A stretch of 64,000 nt of DNA from Herbaspirillum sp. (GTDB taxonomy: Bacteria; Pseudomonadota; Gammaproteobacteria; Burkholderiales; Burkholderiaceae_D), in contig NZ_JAGIBI010000005.1 in assembly GCF_017744395.1 (NCBI RefSeq), positions 186,001 to 250,000 of the forward strand. The letters are read 5' to 3'. The notes beneath the pieces are model-generated. The model had not been told where the DNA came from. It worked only from the letters and a program-made list of their open reading frames with translations, and ran no database searches. A program made the translations under genes and the position numbers. Below, one piece after another: positions 1-8,101 of this stretch (position 1 is the first letter of the stretch; each line of letters opens with the position of its first letter).

Positions 1-2
1 TG

Positions 3-815
3 TTCGCCGACGGCGACGCCTTCGACACCCTGCGCGCTAGCCTGCAGGAAGCCGGGCTGGAAAGCGCCAAGGCCCGCGTGGTGCTGGTGCACCACCTGTA
101 CCACCCGGACGAGATCGGCGCGCTGACCTACAGCGATGTCGAAGCCATGAACCGCGACGCCTTCGCTTCGCTGACCGACAAGAAGGTGATGAGCGTGCCG
201 GCCATCGAGCGCAGCATGCGCGGCTGGCCGGCGAACGGTTTCGCGGCGGATGATGAAGTGCTGGAACTGCGCTTTTTGCTCGGCTTCGCCCTGAAGGACC
301 TGGACGATCCCTTCTACGCGATCCCGCAGGACGAGGCCGCCGCCGACGCCTATTTCGAACAGCGCGCCGGCCGCTTCCGCGCCTGGGCCGAGCGGCATAC
401 GCCGCTGATGCAGCGGTGCCTGACCGGCCAGTCCGGCGAGGCGGCGCAGTGCGAGCTGCACTTCATGTACCAGGACCTGTTCCACGGCGGCAAGCAAACC
501 GGAAATGCCGAATACGGCATGCTGCAGATGATGTCGGAACTGGAGCACGGCCTGGCGCAATCGGGCGCATCCACCGCCGATACTGCCGCGATCTTCGCGG
601 TGGCCGATGAAGACGGCGAGACCGTCCTGCAGGTGCAGTTGCGCGCCGCCGGCAAGGCGCTGGCGCAATCGTCCCTGGTGCTGGACGGCGACCCGCATGC
701 GCAACTGCTGGACGCCGCCGATGCGGTCGGCACGCTGGGCGTGGCGCAGTTCAGGCTGGCCGATGGTTTTGCCGCCGACGGCAGCGTATTGCGCGAGCGC
801 GATTTCCCGGCCTGA
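3..815 (+). CDS. Unrecognised protein, 5' end outside window
   Basis: The frame is open from the left edge, so the real start lies upstream; the visible part is about 270 residues. The product is soluble and acidic, without a signal peptide or membrane segment in the visible part. I see no catalytic motif I can name. The composition and codon use are typical of the GC-rich host, which supports a real gene. A stop at 813-815 is followed after 20 bp by the convergent lipoprotein gene. An internal GTG at 78 could act as a start, but the coding-like frame runs through it. Function is unknown. Confidence 0.75.
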   Translation, partial: FADGDAFDTLRASLQEAGLESAKARVVLVHHLYHPDEIGALTYSDVEAMNRDAFASLTDKKVMSVPAIERSMRGWPANGFAADDEVLELRFLLGFALKDLDDPFYAIPQDEAAADAYFEQRAGRFRAWAERHTPLMQRCLTGQSGEAAQCELHFMYQDLFHGGKQTGNAEYGMLQMMSELEHGLAQSGASTADTAAIFAVADEDGETVLQVQLRAAGKALAQSSLVLDGDPHAQLLDAADAVGTLGVAQFRLADGFAADGSVLRERDFPA

Positions 816-834
816 TTCCCCACCGGCCGGCAGT

Positions 835-1152
835 TCAGTCCAGCAGCGCCTGCAGGCTGAGGCCCTTGGGCTGGCAGCGGAAATACAGGTCGACTTGCAT
901 CGGCCGCCAGCCGCGCACCAGTTGGCGCAGGTCGGCATTCATCTGCTGCCTGCCGCAGAAGGCCTCGGCTTTTTCTTTGGCGGCGGCCGTCAGCGCCGGG
1001 ATCGACATGGTGTAGCTCACCCCGGTGGCGGTGACCATGAACATGTCGCGTTCCTCGGGTTTGACTTCGCTGAAGCTGGCGCAGCCGGCCAGCGCGCCGG
1101 CGCCGATGCAGGCCGCCAGCAGATATCGTGATGGTGGATGTAGTGTGCGCAT
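835..1152 (-). CDS. Small putative lipoprotein
   Basis: The predicted product has 105 residues and begins MRTLHPPSRY. A hydrophobic stretch (LLAACIGAGALAGC) ends in a lipobox with Cys near residue 24, so signal peptidase II processing and membrane anchoring are expected. The upstream in-frame ATG at 1176 is less likely, because a purine-rich ribosome binding site (AGGGGGAA) sits just before the ATG at 1152. The mature part is about 80 residues with one further pair of Cys (FCGRQQ, YFRCQP) that might form a disulfide. I cannot name the family. It is convergent with the gene to its left. Confidence 0.7.
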   Translation of the reverse strand: MRTLHPPSRYLLAACIGAGALAGCASFSEVKPEERDMFMVTATGVSYTMSIPALTAAAKEKAEAFCGRQQMNADLRQLVRGWRPMQVDLYFRCQPKGLSLQALLD

Positions 1153-1328
1153 GAGTTCCCCCTCTTGCCGCGGCATTGTTGCCGCAGGGGTCTCAGCGTA
1201 AGCGTTGGGGGACGGCGGCAGGGGGCTTCTTACCTTGATTTACGCCGATGCCGTTGCTGTTAAAAAAATGCCGGGATTTGCAAGGACGGCGCGGCGTCGA
1301 TAGCCATCTCGAAGCCTTGTCCCCAGGT

Positions 1329-2588
1329 TCAAGCCGAAGTCTGCGAACTCCCCGCCGGCCTGCCGCGACTGGCCAGCAAATGGGCGGCGCCGGCCTCGCT
1401 GACCTTCACCTCGGCAACGCCGCCGGGTGAATGGATACGCGTCAGATAACCCCGCGCGTTGGCTTCTTCCCAGACCGGCAGGCGAGGGCACGAGGTGCGC
1501 CAGGTTTCGATGACCTCGCTGTAAGGCCGTGCGCCGGGGCCGATCCATTCCAGAAGATCCAGGATCAGGGGTTCGACGGTATCGCGTACCTCCGTCTCTG
1601 CATGACCGAACCGGGCTTGGCCAAGCACCTCCGGATTGACGACGTGGATCGGGTGTCCGGCCGCAAAGGACACGATCTGCTCGAAGATGTCGGAGAACTG
1701 CAGGTCGAACTCGTCTTCTGTCACGTAGCCGATATGGGGCGTACACACCACGTTGGGCATGTGCAGCAGTGGATGCTGCGGATCCCGCAGCGGCTCCTTA
1801 TCGTAGACATCCACGGCCGCCATGCCCGGCCGTCCGGCGTGCAATGCCCGCTCCAGCGCACCCGGCGCAATCAAGCCGGAACGACTGGTGTTCACGAGCA
1901 GGGCGCTGGGCTGCATCCCATCCAAGTCTTCCGCCGTCACGATGCCGCGGGTTGCCGGCACCAGGCGCATGTGCAGTGAAAGCACGTCGCAAGCCGCGAA
2001 GAAAGTCCTCTTGTCGGGCGCGATGTCCCAGCCATCCTGGCGGGCGCGCTGCAGCGAGACCTCGCTGGCCCAGATCAATACCTTCATGCCGAACGCCGCG
2101 CCGTAACGCGCCACCTCGGCGCCGATGCGGCCATATCCGTAAATACCCAGCGTTCGCCCGCGCAAGGTCTTGCCCACGCCGATTTGCCAGCGGCCGTCCT
2201 GCAGCGCCCGCATTTGTTGCGGAATCTGGCGCATGGCCGCGAGGATCAATCCCCAGGTCAACTCGGCAGCGGCATAGGACGGGGTATCGGCATGCTGGTT
2301 CGAGGAAACGATCACGCCCTGCGCGGTACAGGCATCGATATCGATATGCGGAAAGACGCTGCGCTGGCTGATCAACCGCAATTTCGGCAGCCGGGCGATA
2401 AGCGGCGCCCGGATCTGCGTACGCTCGCGGATCAGAACAAGCACCTCGGTATCGCGCAGGCGCTCGGCCAGCGCATCGACGTCCTGCACGTGATCGTTCC
2501 ATATGGTCACGCTATGGCCATCCAGTTTGCGGAAACAAGGCAGGCCGCGCAGGGTGTCGAAATAATCGTCCAGAATGGTGATGTTCAT
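1329..2588 (-). CDS. D-isomer-specific 2-hydroxyacid dehydrogenase with C-terminal extension
   Basis: Cytoplasmic NAD(P)-dependent oxidoreductase of the D-2-hydroxyacid dehydrogenase family (D-3-phosphoglycerate dehydrogenase-like). Residues 1-110 form the first half of the catalytic domain. The Rossmann fold shows GIYGYGRIG around residue 150, the family Arg in LVNTSRSG near 235, the Glu in VDVYDKEP near 262 and the catalytic His in [12 protein letters not shown] near 285. The family is normally 310-330 residues; here 419, with an extra domain of about 90 residues after NPEVL (starting around residue 328). That extension contains [15 protein letters not shown] and [10 protein letters not shown] and looks like an independent small fold. 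The gene is divergent from a LysR regulator, which probably controls it. The substrate is unknown. Confidence 0.88.
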   Translation of the reverse strand: MNITILDDYFDTLRGLPCFRKLDGHSVTIWNDHVQDVDALAERLRDTEVLVLIRERTQIRAPLIARLPKLRLISQRSVFPHIDIDACTAQGVIVSSNQHADTPSYAAAELTWGLILAAMRQIPQQMRALQDGRWQIGVGKTLRGRTLGIYGYGRIGAEVARYGAAFGMKVLIWASEVSLQRARQDGWDIAPDKRTFFAACDVLSLHMRLVPATRGIVTAEDLDGMQPSALLVNTSRSGLIAPGALERALHAGRPGMAAVDVYDKEPLRDPQHPLLHMPNVVCTPHIGYVTEDEFDLQFSDIFEQIVSFAAGHPIHVVNPEVLGQARFGHAETEVRDTVEPLILDLLEWIGPGARPYSEVIETWRTSCPRLPVWEEANARGYLTRIHSPGGVAEVKVSEAGAAHLLASRGRPAGSSQTSA

Positions 2589-2666
2589 GATCAGGCTCCC
2601 TCCTAGCTGGATGCATATCTTGAGCGCATCAGGACAGGCGGTAAAATGAAATTATTTCTGGGATTA

Positions 2667-2681
2667 ATAAGTTTTTCTTAT
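2667..2681. promoter_or_regulatory. LysR-type box (ATAAG-N5-CTTAT)
   Basis: A perfect 5-bp inverted repeat ATAAG/CTTAT separated by TTTTT lies in the divergent spacer and overlaps the LysR start codon. It fits the T-N11-A pattern of LysR-family binding sites. Inferred use: autorepression of the regulator and control of the dehydrogenase gene. Confidence 0.5.
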
Positions 2682-3573
2682 GAAAATCGACATCCTTGGC
2701 GTGCAGGCGTTCATCGCCATTGCCGATCACGGCAGCTTCCAGGGCGCCGCCGATGCTTTGCACGTGACTCAAACGGCGATTACGTTGCGCTTGCGCAAGC
2801 TTGAAGATTTTCTCGGCGTAACGCTGATCGAACGCACGACACGTTCGATTGCTCTCACGGAAATCGGGCGGGACTTCCTTCCCCAGGCGCGACGGCTGCT
2901 CGGCGAACTGGCCGACGCCCTGATCGAAATTCGCGAGACCGGCATCGCCCGGCGCGGCGACGTCTCGATTGCCTGCGTACCGACCGTGGGCGTGCAGTAC
3001 CTGCCGCGCATCATGCAGGCATATTCCGCGCGTTACCCGCACAACCGCATCAAGATTCTCGATCACGCCTCATCCGCGGTCGCGGAAGCAGTGCTGCGCC
3101 GTGAAGCGGAATTCGGCATCAACATCGCCGGGGAACATCACCCGGAACTCGTCAGCCTGCCGTTGACCGAGGACCGGTACGTACTGATTTGCCATGAAGA
3201 TCATCCCCTGGCCAAACGGCGGCGCATCGCCTGGAGGCAGTTGCAGCCCTATCCGCTGATTTTTGCCGGCGAGGTGAGCGGCAATCGGGCCTTGCTGGAT
3301 CTTGCCCTGGAAGCCAATAGCCTCGCATTGCGCTCGTTCTACGAAGTGCAGCGTAGTTCGACGGCGGTGGGACTGGTGGCGCAAGGCGTGGGCGTCGCCG
3401 TCGTGCCGCGGCTGGCGATACAGAAGGGTGCTTATCCCACCGTGCGGATGGTCGAACTTGCCGATCCTGTCGTTTCCCGAACGCTAGTGCTTGTAACGCG
3501 CAAAACTGCCCACCTGTCTCCGGCGGCGCAGGCGCTTTACGACATGATTCGGGAACAGGCGACTGAGCATTGA
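2680..3573 (+). CDS. LysR family transcriptional regulator
   Basis: A 297-residue LysR-type regulator of standard length. Residues 1-60 hold the winged helix-turn-helix (FIAIADHGSFQGAADALHVTQTAITLRLRKLE); residues 90-295 form the periplasmic-binding-protein-like effector domain. It is divergently transcribed from the D-2-hydroxyacid dehydrogenase gene, with a 91-bp spacer carrying a palindromic box that overlaps this start codon. By LysR convention it likely regulates that neighbour in response to a small organic acid; the effector cannot be told from sequence. Confidence 0.9.
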   Translation: MKIDILGVQAFIAIADHGSFQGAADALHVTQTAITLRLRKLEDFLGVTLIERTTRSIALTEIGRDFLPQARRLLGELADALIEIRETGIARRGDVSIACVPTVGVQYLPRIMQAYSARYPHNRIKILDHASSAVAEAVLRREAEFGINIAGEHHPELVSLPLTEDRYVLICHEDHPLAKRRRIAWRQLQPYPLIFAGEVSGNRALLDLALEANSLALRSFYEVQRSSTAVGLVAQGVGVAVVPRLAIQKGAYPTVRMVELADPVVSRTLVLVTRKTAHLSPAAQALYDMIREQATEH

Positions 3574-3719
3574 TGGATAAATGAGCGCAGGCTTGGCTGC
3601 GAGCAAATCAATAGCGCAACGGTGCGACAGTGCTATTTTTTCAGTCTACTATTGGCGTGATTCAAGAGGCGCACCTGTTTACCCATGTCGATGCCCAGAC
3701 AATCTCTTTATCCAGTCAT

Positions 3720-4217
3720 ATGATGCCCAAAACCGGCCCCGAAGAACTGATTTCCCGCCTGGCACTTCAACCGCATCCGGAAGGAGGGCATTTCAGGGAA
3801 ACCTATCGCAGCCAGGAACGTATCAAGCGCTCGCATGGCGATTCGACACGCTCGGCTGCCACTGCCATCTATTACCTGCTTCGCGGCAAGGAAAGGTCGA
3901 CGTGGCACCGAATCAAATCGGACGAAATGTGGCACTTCTATGATGGTGCCCCCTTGCATGTGTACGTCCTCCTACCGGAGGGAAGGCTGACAGTCTTCCG
4001 CCTCGGCAATCCATTGGAACACGAGGGAGCGGATTTCCAGGCGCTGGTTCCTGCCGGCGCCTGGTTCGCGGCAGAGTGTACGGTCGCAGACGGCTACAGC
4101 CTGGTCGGATGCACCGTGGCACCAGGCTTCGAGTTTGATGAATTTGAGATCGCGCGAGCAGATCTTCTCCTGAAGGATTGGCCTCAGCATGGAGAACTGA
4201 TTAAACGCTTGGCATGA
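3720..4217 (+). CDS. Cupin domain protein, DUF985/Cupin_5 family
   Basis: A single-domain cupin of about 165 residues. Family features seen are LQPHPEGGHFRETYRS near the N terminus, AIYYLLRGKERSTWHRIKSDEMWHFYDGAPL (the cupin motif 1 region, rich in possible metal-binding His) and VGCTVAPGFEFDEFEIA at the end. I chose the ATG at 3720 (ATG-ATG pair) because the 30 residues encoded upstream do not resemble the family; an ATG at 3723 is equally possible. Family members have no well-established reaction; sugar- or small-molecule-binding roles are suspected. The gene is followed 39 bp later by the first clear copy of the 24-nt dispersed motif. Confidence 0.82.
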   Translation: MMPKTGPEELISRLALQPHPEGGHFRETYRSQERIKRSHGDSTRSAATAIYYLLRGKERSTWHRIKSDEMWHFYDGAPLHVYVLLPEGRLTVFRLGNPLEHEGADFQALVPAGAWFAAECTVADGYSLVGCTVAPGFEFDEFEIARADLLLKDWPQHGELIKRLA

Positions 4218-4256
4218 AAATGCCAACGACCTCGCAAGAACTGGGATGCGAAGTAT

Positions 4257-4280
4257 GTCTGCAACCGGCCAGAGCCGGAC
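4257..4280 (+). repeat. 24-nt hairpin motif, copy 1
   Basis: Starts GTCTGC, ends CCGGAC, with AACCGGCCAGAG between. The consensus from the copies in this window is GTCYGC, then TAYCGGCCAGAA, then GCGGAC; the outer hexamers are complementary. It lies between the cupin and GNAT genes. Confidence 0.75.
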
Positions 4281-4313
4281 TTTCCCGCCGACACCCTAAG
4301 ATACAATCACTTC

Positions 4314-4793
4314 ATGACTATCCGCCCAGCCACAGCCGAAGACGCGTCAGCCATCAGTGCCTTGATTGGTTCGCTCGCGCATCACTTTCTGGTCCACGCC
4401 GATGGTTCACAGGCTGATGCCTTCCTGATGACGCTCACAGCCGAAAGCATTGAGCGGAAAATCGCATCTGCAGAGCTCGACTATTATGTTTCAGTCTTTG
4501 AGAGCCAAATGACAGGCGTTATCTCTGTCCGTGGTGGCACGCACCTGTTCCACCTGTTCGTCAGCGAAGACTTCCAGAGAAAGGGCATCGCCTACGCTCT
4601 TTGGACTCATGTTAAGAATATCTATGGATGGTCATCATCCGAGGTGCCGGTCACGGTCAATTCAACGCCCATTGGAGTGCCTTTCTACGAGTATGTGGGA
4701 TTTCGGCAGGCAGGCCCACGGGCGGAGAAAAACGGCGTCGCCTACATTCCAATGCAGTTAGCCGTCATGGAACTGAATTCTCTGAAAGAGTAG
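4314..4793 (+). CDS. GNAT family N-acetyltransferase
   Basis: A 159-residue single-domain GNAT. The N terminus MTIRPATAEDASAISALI is typical. The acetyl-CoA pyrophosphate loop is FVSEDFQRKGIAYALW (residues about 85-100, motif A, with Q/R-x-x-G-x-A), and the C-terminal PFYEYVGFRQAG is motif B. The acceptor is unknown; such orphan GNATs acetylate small molecules, peptides or antibiotics. The gene is bracketed by copies of the 24-nt motif at 4257 and 4820 and is transcribed alone. Confidence 0.85.
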   Translation: MTIRPATAEDASAISALIGSLAHHFLVHADGSQADAFLMTLTAESIERKIASAELDYYVSVFESQMTGVISVRGGTHLFHLFVSEDFQRKGIAYALWTHVKNIYGWSSSEVPVTVNSTPIGVPFYEYVGFRQAGPRAEKNGVAYIPMQLAVMELNSLKE

Positions 4794-4819
4794 CTTTCTG
4801 CCTTTGACTGTGGCGGGCC

Positions 4820-4843
4820 GCCCGCTTCCGGCCAGAAACAGAC
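4820..4843 (+). repeat. 24-nt hairpin motif, copy 2
   Basis: GCCCGC, TTCCGGCCAGAA, ACAGAC. The core is conserved; the outer hexamers are degenerate. It lies 26 bp after the GNAT stop codon. Confidence 0.65.
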
Positions 4844-4939
4844 CAAAGTATCCGAATGATCGTTCCTACGGCCGATGCCTGCCACATCCGCACGAGGCGT
4901 GCAAAAGCGAATGAGGCCGCCCGCCGCCTCGTAAGTGAG

Positions 4940-5359
4940 TCACGGGACAATGAACTCAACTGTACGGCTAGTAAGGATCCGATGCGCTGCGTCGGCCAGT
5001 TCGAGCGTGAGTTGATGCTTTCCGCTGGATAAGCCTTGTACAACAATCGGCCCGTCATCGGCATGTACCCAATGCCATGAAGCGCTATCCAGCGTAACGT
5101 GCAAATGGCCCAGGCGCGGTACTACTTGAGCGGCCGCCTCTCCATAGAGGGGTGCAATTTTTACACTCTCGGATCTGAATGGAATCACTACGACGCCTTT
5201 TAAAAGCAATGGCGCAATCGGATCGCTTACCGACAGCGCCGCCGATGTCTGATCCCCGGTGCCATGTCCACTATGCTCAGCCCCTTGAGCTGCATTGATG
5301 CACCAAAGCGCAAATACGATGCCGAGGCAAAAACGTGCTGGATTCATTCGAATTTTCAT
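4940..5359 (-). CDS. Secreted DUF6130-like protein
   Basis: The product has 139 residues with an N-terminal signal peptide (MKIRMNPARFCLGIVFALWC then INAAQGAEH). The mature part carries the family-like signature PRLGHLHVTLDSASWHWV, then GLSSGKHQLTLELADAAHRIL and a final TVEFIVP, suggesting a small beta-sandwich in the periplasm. A His-rich start (EHSGHGTG) may bind metal. I chose the ATG at 5359 because AAGGA lies 5 nt upstream; in-frame ATG 5365 and TTG 5383 are alternatives, the latter inside the operator. It is divergent from a TetR regulator, and two palindromes between them suggest repression by it. The biochemical role is unknown. Confidence 0.75.
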   Translation of the reverse strand: MKIRMNPARFCLGIVFALWCINAAQGAEHSGHGTGDQTSAALSVSDPIAPLLLKGVVVIPFRSESVKIAPLYGEAAAQVVPRLGHLHVTLDSASWHWVHADDGPIVVQGLSSGKHQLTLELADAAHRILTSRTVEFIVP

Positions 5360-5382
5360 ATGCATCCTTGAAATAATTGGCA

Positions 5383-5403
5383 AATGTAATCACTGATTAC
5401 ATT
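5383..5403. promoter_or_regulatory. TetR operator-like palindrome 1
   Basis: Perfect 9-bp inverted repeat AATGTAATC / GATTACATT with spacer ACT, in the spacer between the DUF6130 gene and the TetR gene. The size and symmetry fit a TetR-family operator. Confidence 0.7.
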
Positions 5404-5427
5404 CTGATTGTAGCAATTCTTCTTTAA

Positions 5428-5448
5428 AATGTAATCAGCATTTACATT
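5428..5448. promoter_or_regulatory. TetR operator-like palindrome 2
   Basis: Second, imperfect copy: AATGTAATC, spacer AGC, ATTTACATT. Its centre is 45 bp from that of the first, so both promoters of the divergent pair could be covered. Confidence 0.65.
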
Positions 5449-5472
5449 TCCTGAAAATCCAAGAGTGGATCA

Positions 5473-6135
5473 ATGGCCTCTACGCATAAAGAAAACACGC
5501 AAAAGTCTGCTGAAAAGAAAGCCGGTCGTCGTGCATACCATCATGGCGACTTGCGGAAGGCGTTGATAGAAGCCTGCGTGCATTTGATCGAAGACAAAGG
5601 ACTGGAAGCTGTCAGCGTGCGAGAAGTGGCAAAGCTGGTCGGCGTGTCGCCTGCCGCGCCGTTCCGTCACTTTGCCACTCGCACTGCATTACTTACCGCG
5701 GTTGCTGAAGAGGCTCAGGACAGGCTTGGCGCTTCTATCGCAGACGCATTACGCGCAGCAGCTTTAGAAACTCCATTGATGCAATTTCGTGCTATCGGCG
5801 TCGGTTTTCTACGGTGGTCATTTACTAATCCGACACATTTCCAAGTTATATCTACGCGTTCTGTCATTGACTATGAAGGAGCGCAGCTAAGAAATCGCAA
5901 TGATCTGATTCGCGTCAAAATGAATGAATTAATGCAGGATGCCGCGTCGCAGGGCTTGCTTCGCCCTGGCGATGTGACGCGATATCAAATTGCGGCGCGC
6001 GCCATGGTATACGGTCTGGCGCGTATGTATATTGACGGTCAGTTTCCGAGTTGGGGGTTACCGGAAAAAGGGGCGCTGGCTGAAAGTGTGCAAATCCTGG
6101 ACGAATTTATCGGCAGCATTTCGATGGAAACATAA
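5473..6135 (+). CDS. TetR/AcrR family transcriptional regulator
   Basis: A 220-residue regulator. A short Lys-rich leader precedes the DNA-binding domain (YHHGDLRKALIEACVHLIED, then VSVREVAKLVGVSPAAPFRHFATRTALLTAV, residues about 24-75), which is a canonical TetR helix-turn-helix. The C-terminal ligand/dimerisation domain resembles the WHG-type (TetR_C_33) group (FLRWSFTNPTHFQVI). It is divergent from the DUF6130 gene with two operator-like palindromes between, so auto-repression and control of the neighbour are likely. The ligand is unknown. The start at 5473 follows GAGTGGATCA. Confidence 0.9.
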   Translation: MASTHKENTQKSAEKKAGRRAYHHGDLRKALIEACVHLIEDKGLEAVSVREVAKLVGVSPAAPFRHFATRTALLTAVAEEAQDRLGASIADALRAAALETPLMQFRAIGVGFLRWSFTNPTHFQVISTRSVIDYEGAQLRNRNDLIRVKMNELMQDAASQGLLRPGDVTRYQIAARAMVYGLARMYIDGQFPSWGLPEKGALAESVQILDEFIGSISMET

Positions 6136-6197
6136 GCTGGCGACAATCGTGGCGCTGACGATCCAATACCGTTAAAAATGCCTGACTAGCCACGCAG

Positions 6198-6221
6198 GTC
6201 CACAAACGGCCAATTTCGGAT
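6198..6221 (+). repeat. 24-nt hairpin motif, copy 3
   Basis: GTCCAC, AAACGGCCAATT, TCGGAT: a diverged copy 62 bp after the TetR stop codon. Confidence 0.55.
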
Positions 6222-6249
6222 GTTCGGTGGGCACATCCAGCTTGGAGTA

Positions 6250-6493
6250 ATGCGTGCAAATTTTGAGGAAATGAGAGATTCACTAAGGGAAAAAGTGATT
6301 GCAGTTTGCGACGAAAAAATAGCTAAAAAGGGGGCCAAATGTCGGCCTGTCTTTTTATGCCTTTTTCGCTAACAAAAATGACAATCCTGAGTTGCTTATG
6401 GAAGCCGCTGAATGGTGGATTCGCGAGCATGAACTAGACCATTTTGAAAAAGCGGCAAAGATTAAAAAATTGGTTCAACAGACTAGACCGTAA
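6250..6493 (+). pseudogene. Frameshifted small hypothetical protein
   Basis: An ATG at 6250 opens a frame reading MRANFEEMRDSLREKVIAVC, continuing DEKIAKKGAKCRPVF, that stops early in a shifted frame. The +1 frame continues FFANKNDNPELLMEAAEWW, then IREHELDHFEKAAKIKKL, and ends at TAA 6491-6493. Joining the two gives a coherent 80-residue helical protein, so one extra base around 6352-6360 breaks the gene (or is a sequencing error). The stop codon lies inside the next 24-nt motif. The gene is AT-rich compared with core genes. Function is unknown. Confidence 0.6.
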
Positions 6494-6509
6494 CCGGCCA
6501 GAATCGGCC
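6486..6509 (+). repeat. 24-nt hairpin motif, copy 4
   Basis: GACCGT, AACCGGCCAGAA, TCGGCC. It overlaps the stop codon of the frameshifted small gene and ends 2 bp before the convergent GNAT stop. Confidence 0.65.
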
Positions 6510-6511
6510 CC

Positions 6512-6952
6512 TCAGACGCCGATATATTCCAAATGAATGATTGGGTAAGGTCGACCTTGCCCGTCAAGCGAAGAATAACCTGTGCGCTTAAAGCCCATCT
6601 TTTTGTAAAAGCCCAATGCTTGAGCGTTTTGCTCGTTGACGTCGGTTGTCATTTTTGGGTGAAGTGAAAGGCCGTGACGAACGAGTGCGGCGCCAATGCC
6701 CGTCCCGCGGTAAGCGGGGTCAACGAACAAGGCCTCCATATGCCCGTTGTCGATGAACATGAACGCCAATGGGTAATCATTGGCATCCACAGCGAACCAG
6801 AGTGGGACTTGGGGCAGAAAGTCGCAAACCATCTCATCGATAGCTTGGCGATCCTCCTGGGACAGAAAGTTATGAGTAGCATCAACCGCGCGGCGCCAAA
6901 TTTCAACAGCACGTTCGCCCTCATAGGGATGAGTATTTCTAATACTAGTCAC
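6512..6952 (-). CDS. YjaB-like GNAT N-acetyltransferase
   Basis: About 146 residues, close in pattern to E. coli YjaB: SIRNTHPYEGERAVEIW, AVDATHNFLS, FLPQVPLWFAVD, MEALFVDPAYRGTGIGAAL (acetyl-CoA loop, RGTGIG) and NEQNAQALGFYKKMGF (motif B). The start is uncertain: GTG at 6952 fits the YjaB N terminus, GTG at 6970 would add six residues, and neither has a strong ribosome binding site. It lies on the minus strand inside the motif array while the flanking motifs keep the plus orientation. The acceptor is unknown. Confidence 0.82.
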   Translation of the reverse strand: MTSIRNTHPYEGERAVEIWRRAVDATHNFLSQEDRQAIDEMVCDFLPQVPLWFAVDANDYPLAFMFIDNGHMEALFVDPAYRGTGIGAALVRHGLSLHPKMTTDVNEQNAQALGFYKKMGFKRTGYSSLDGQGRPYPIIHLEYIGV

Positions 6953-6999
6953 TTTTTGATTGTAAAACACTACAAGGCGCGGGGCTGAATCCGCAATAA

Positions 7000-7025
7000 A
7001 AAAAACACCTCAGGGTGGTCTTTTA
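7000..7025. terminator. Possible small terminator hairpin
   Basis: An A-run, CACC-TCAG-GGTG stem-loop, then TCTTTTATT. The stem is only 4 bp; on the minus strand it is followed by eight T. No gene obviously needs it, so it may be a remnant. Confidence 0.3.
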
Positions 7026-7051
7026 TTAGTGGCACGACTTGTCATTCCAAG

Positions 7052-7109
7052 GGCCGCTTCGGGGCATATCGGACTGACAGTGATAGGCTGCTTTCGGCAA
7101 AAATCGGAC
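7052..7109 (+). repeat. Two 24-nt-type motifs, copies 5a (7052-7074, degenerate) and 5b (7086-7109)
   Basis: Copy 5b reads GGCTGC, TTTCGGCAAAAA, TCGGAC. Copy 5a reads GGCCGC, TTCGGGGCATA, TCGGAC with one base fewer. Both have the same orientation as the rest, in the spacer before the VCBS-like secreted gene. Confidence 0.5.
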
Positions 7110-7170
7110 GCCGAAGACCTTAGGCGCACTTTACTTTAAACTCTTCTCAGTCAGGTCTAAGCTAAAATTC

Positions 7171-7848
7171 ATGCGCATTTCAAGTGCTATTTGTGCTATC
7201 GCTTTTCTTTCACTCACACCAAATGCTCAAGCTGAAAGCATGCCCTCCAATGCGGAAAAAATACTAAGCGAAATATTTCCATCGATGCAAATACGCTCTA
7301 CTACGATGGGTGACCTTGATGGAGATGGCATATCTGACATTGCCACAGTCTTAGCGGGTACATCTGCGGGAGAGCATGCGCAACAGATTGTCGTGTTGCA
7401 AGGTGTTCAACCTGGCCAATATCAATTGTGGAGTCGATCGAACCCGTTCGCTGAACTTCGTAAAGGAGGGCCTGATCTTGAGATCAGGAAAGGATCGATT
7501 TTTCTGTATTACCGAGACGTGACGTGCTGCGCAGCAGGGTATCGGCATCTGCAGTTCAAATTCAACGGACAACAGTTTCGCTTAATTGGCGTGCGCGTTG
7601 GGGAAACTTCCACAAGGGAAGAAGATGACTTCGAACGTGACGTAAGTTTTAACGTCATCACGGGCGACAAGGTTGAAACGAAACGAGTGGGAAAGCAGAA
7701 GAAGCAGATCAAAACGAAGATTCCAACCAAAGAATCGCAGGCACTTGACGAATTTGGTATGGACCTAGCTTCTTGGATAGAAGACGCAATTCAATTCGAT
7801 ATAAAAGATGACTTTGGCGCATGGGCTCCGCTTCCAAGAGAAAAGTAA
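7171..7848 (+). CDS. Secreted protein with FG-GAP/VCBS-like repeat
   Basis: A 225-residue protein with a clear signal peptide (MRISSAICAIAFLSLTPNAQA). Just after it, MGDLDGDGISDIATVLAG matches the calcium-binding DxDGDGxxD loop of FG-GAP/VCBS beta-propeller repeats, but only one repeat is visible. A CC pair (YRDVTCCAAGYRHL) sits mid-protein, and the C-terminal third is Lys/Glu-rich and probably helical. It is expected to be periplasmic or secreted. The gene is AT-rich relative to the core genes and flanked by the 24-nt motifs. The role is unknown. Confidence 0.78.
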   Translation: MRISSAICAIAFLSLTPNAQAESMPSNAEKILSEIFPSMQIRSTTMGDLDGDGISDIATVLAGTSAGEHAQQIVVLQGVQPGQYQLWSRSNPFAELRKGGPDLEIRKGSIFLYYRDVTCCAAGYRHLQFKFNGQQFRLIGVRVGETSTREEDDFERDVSFNVITGDKVETKRVGKQKKQIKTKIPTKESQALDEFGMDLASWIEDAIQFDIKDDFGAWAPLPREK

Positions 7849-7983
7849 ATAGTTCAGAGATATCTCTGACATATGGTAAATGCCATTCGAGAGAGCATAG
7901 GTGATGATGTAGCATCTGCTTCTGCTCATTAGGAAGGAATGGAAATACGCTAGGCTGGAGACGCATTGGGTCACGCAACCGAC

Positions 7984-8007
7984 GTCTGCAACCAGCCAGA
8001 AGTGGCC
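7984..8007 (+). repeat. 24-nt hairpin motif, copy 6
   Basis: GTCTGC, AACCAGCCAGAA, GTGGCC. It lies between the secreted protein gene and the next small gene, 19 bp before copy 7. The 135 bp between 7849 and this copy hold no gene that I can see. Confidence 0.65.
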
Positions 8008-8026
8008 ATCCTCATCGACACAAGCT

Positions 8027-8050
8027 GGCAACATGCGGCCAGAAGCGGAC
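8027..8050 (+). repeat. 24-nt hairpin motif, copy 7
   Basis: GGCAAC, ATGCGGCCAGAA, GCGGAC: the right half is perfect, the left half degenerate. Confidence 0.6.
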
Positions 8051-8101
8051 CAACTTCATCGGATGACATTGGACAGTCAGTCCGTGAAAACGGAATTGAT
8101 C

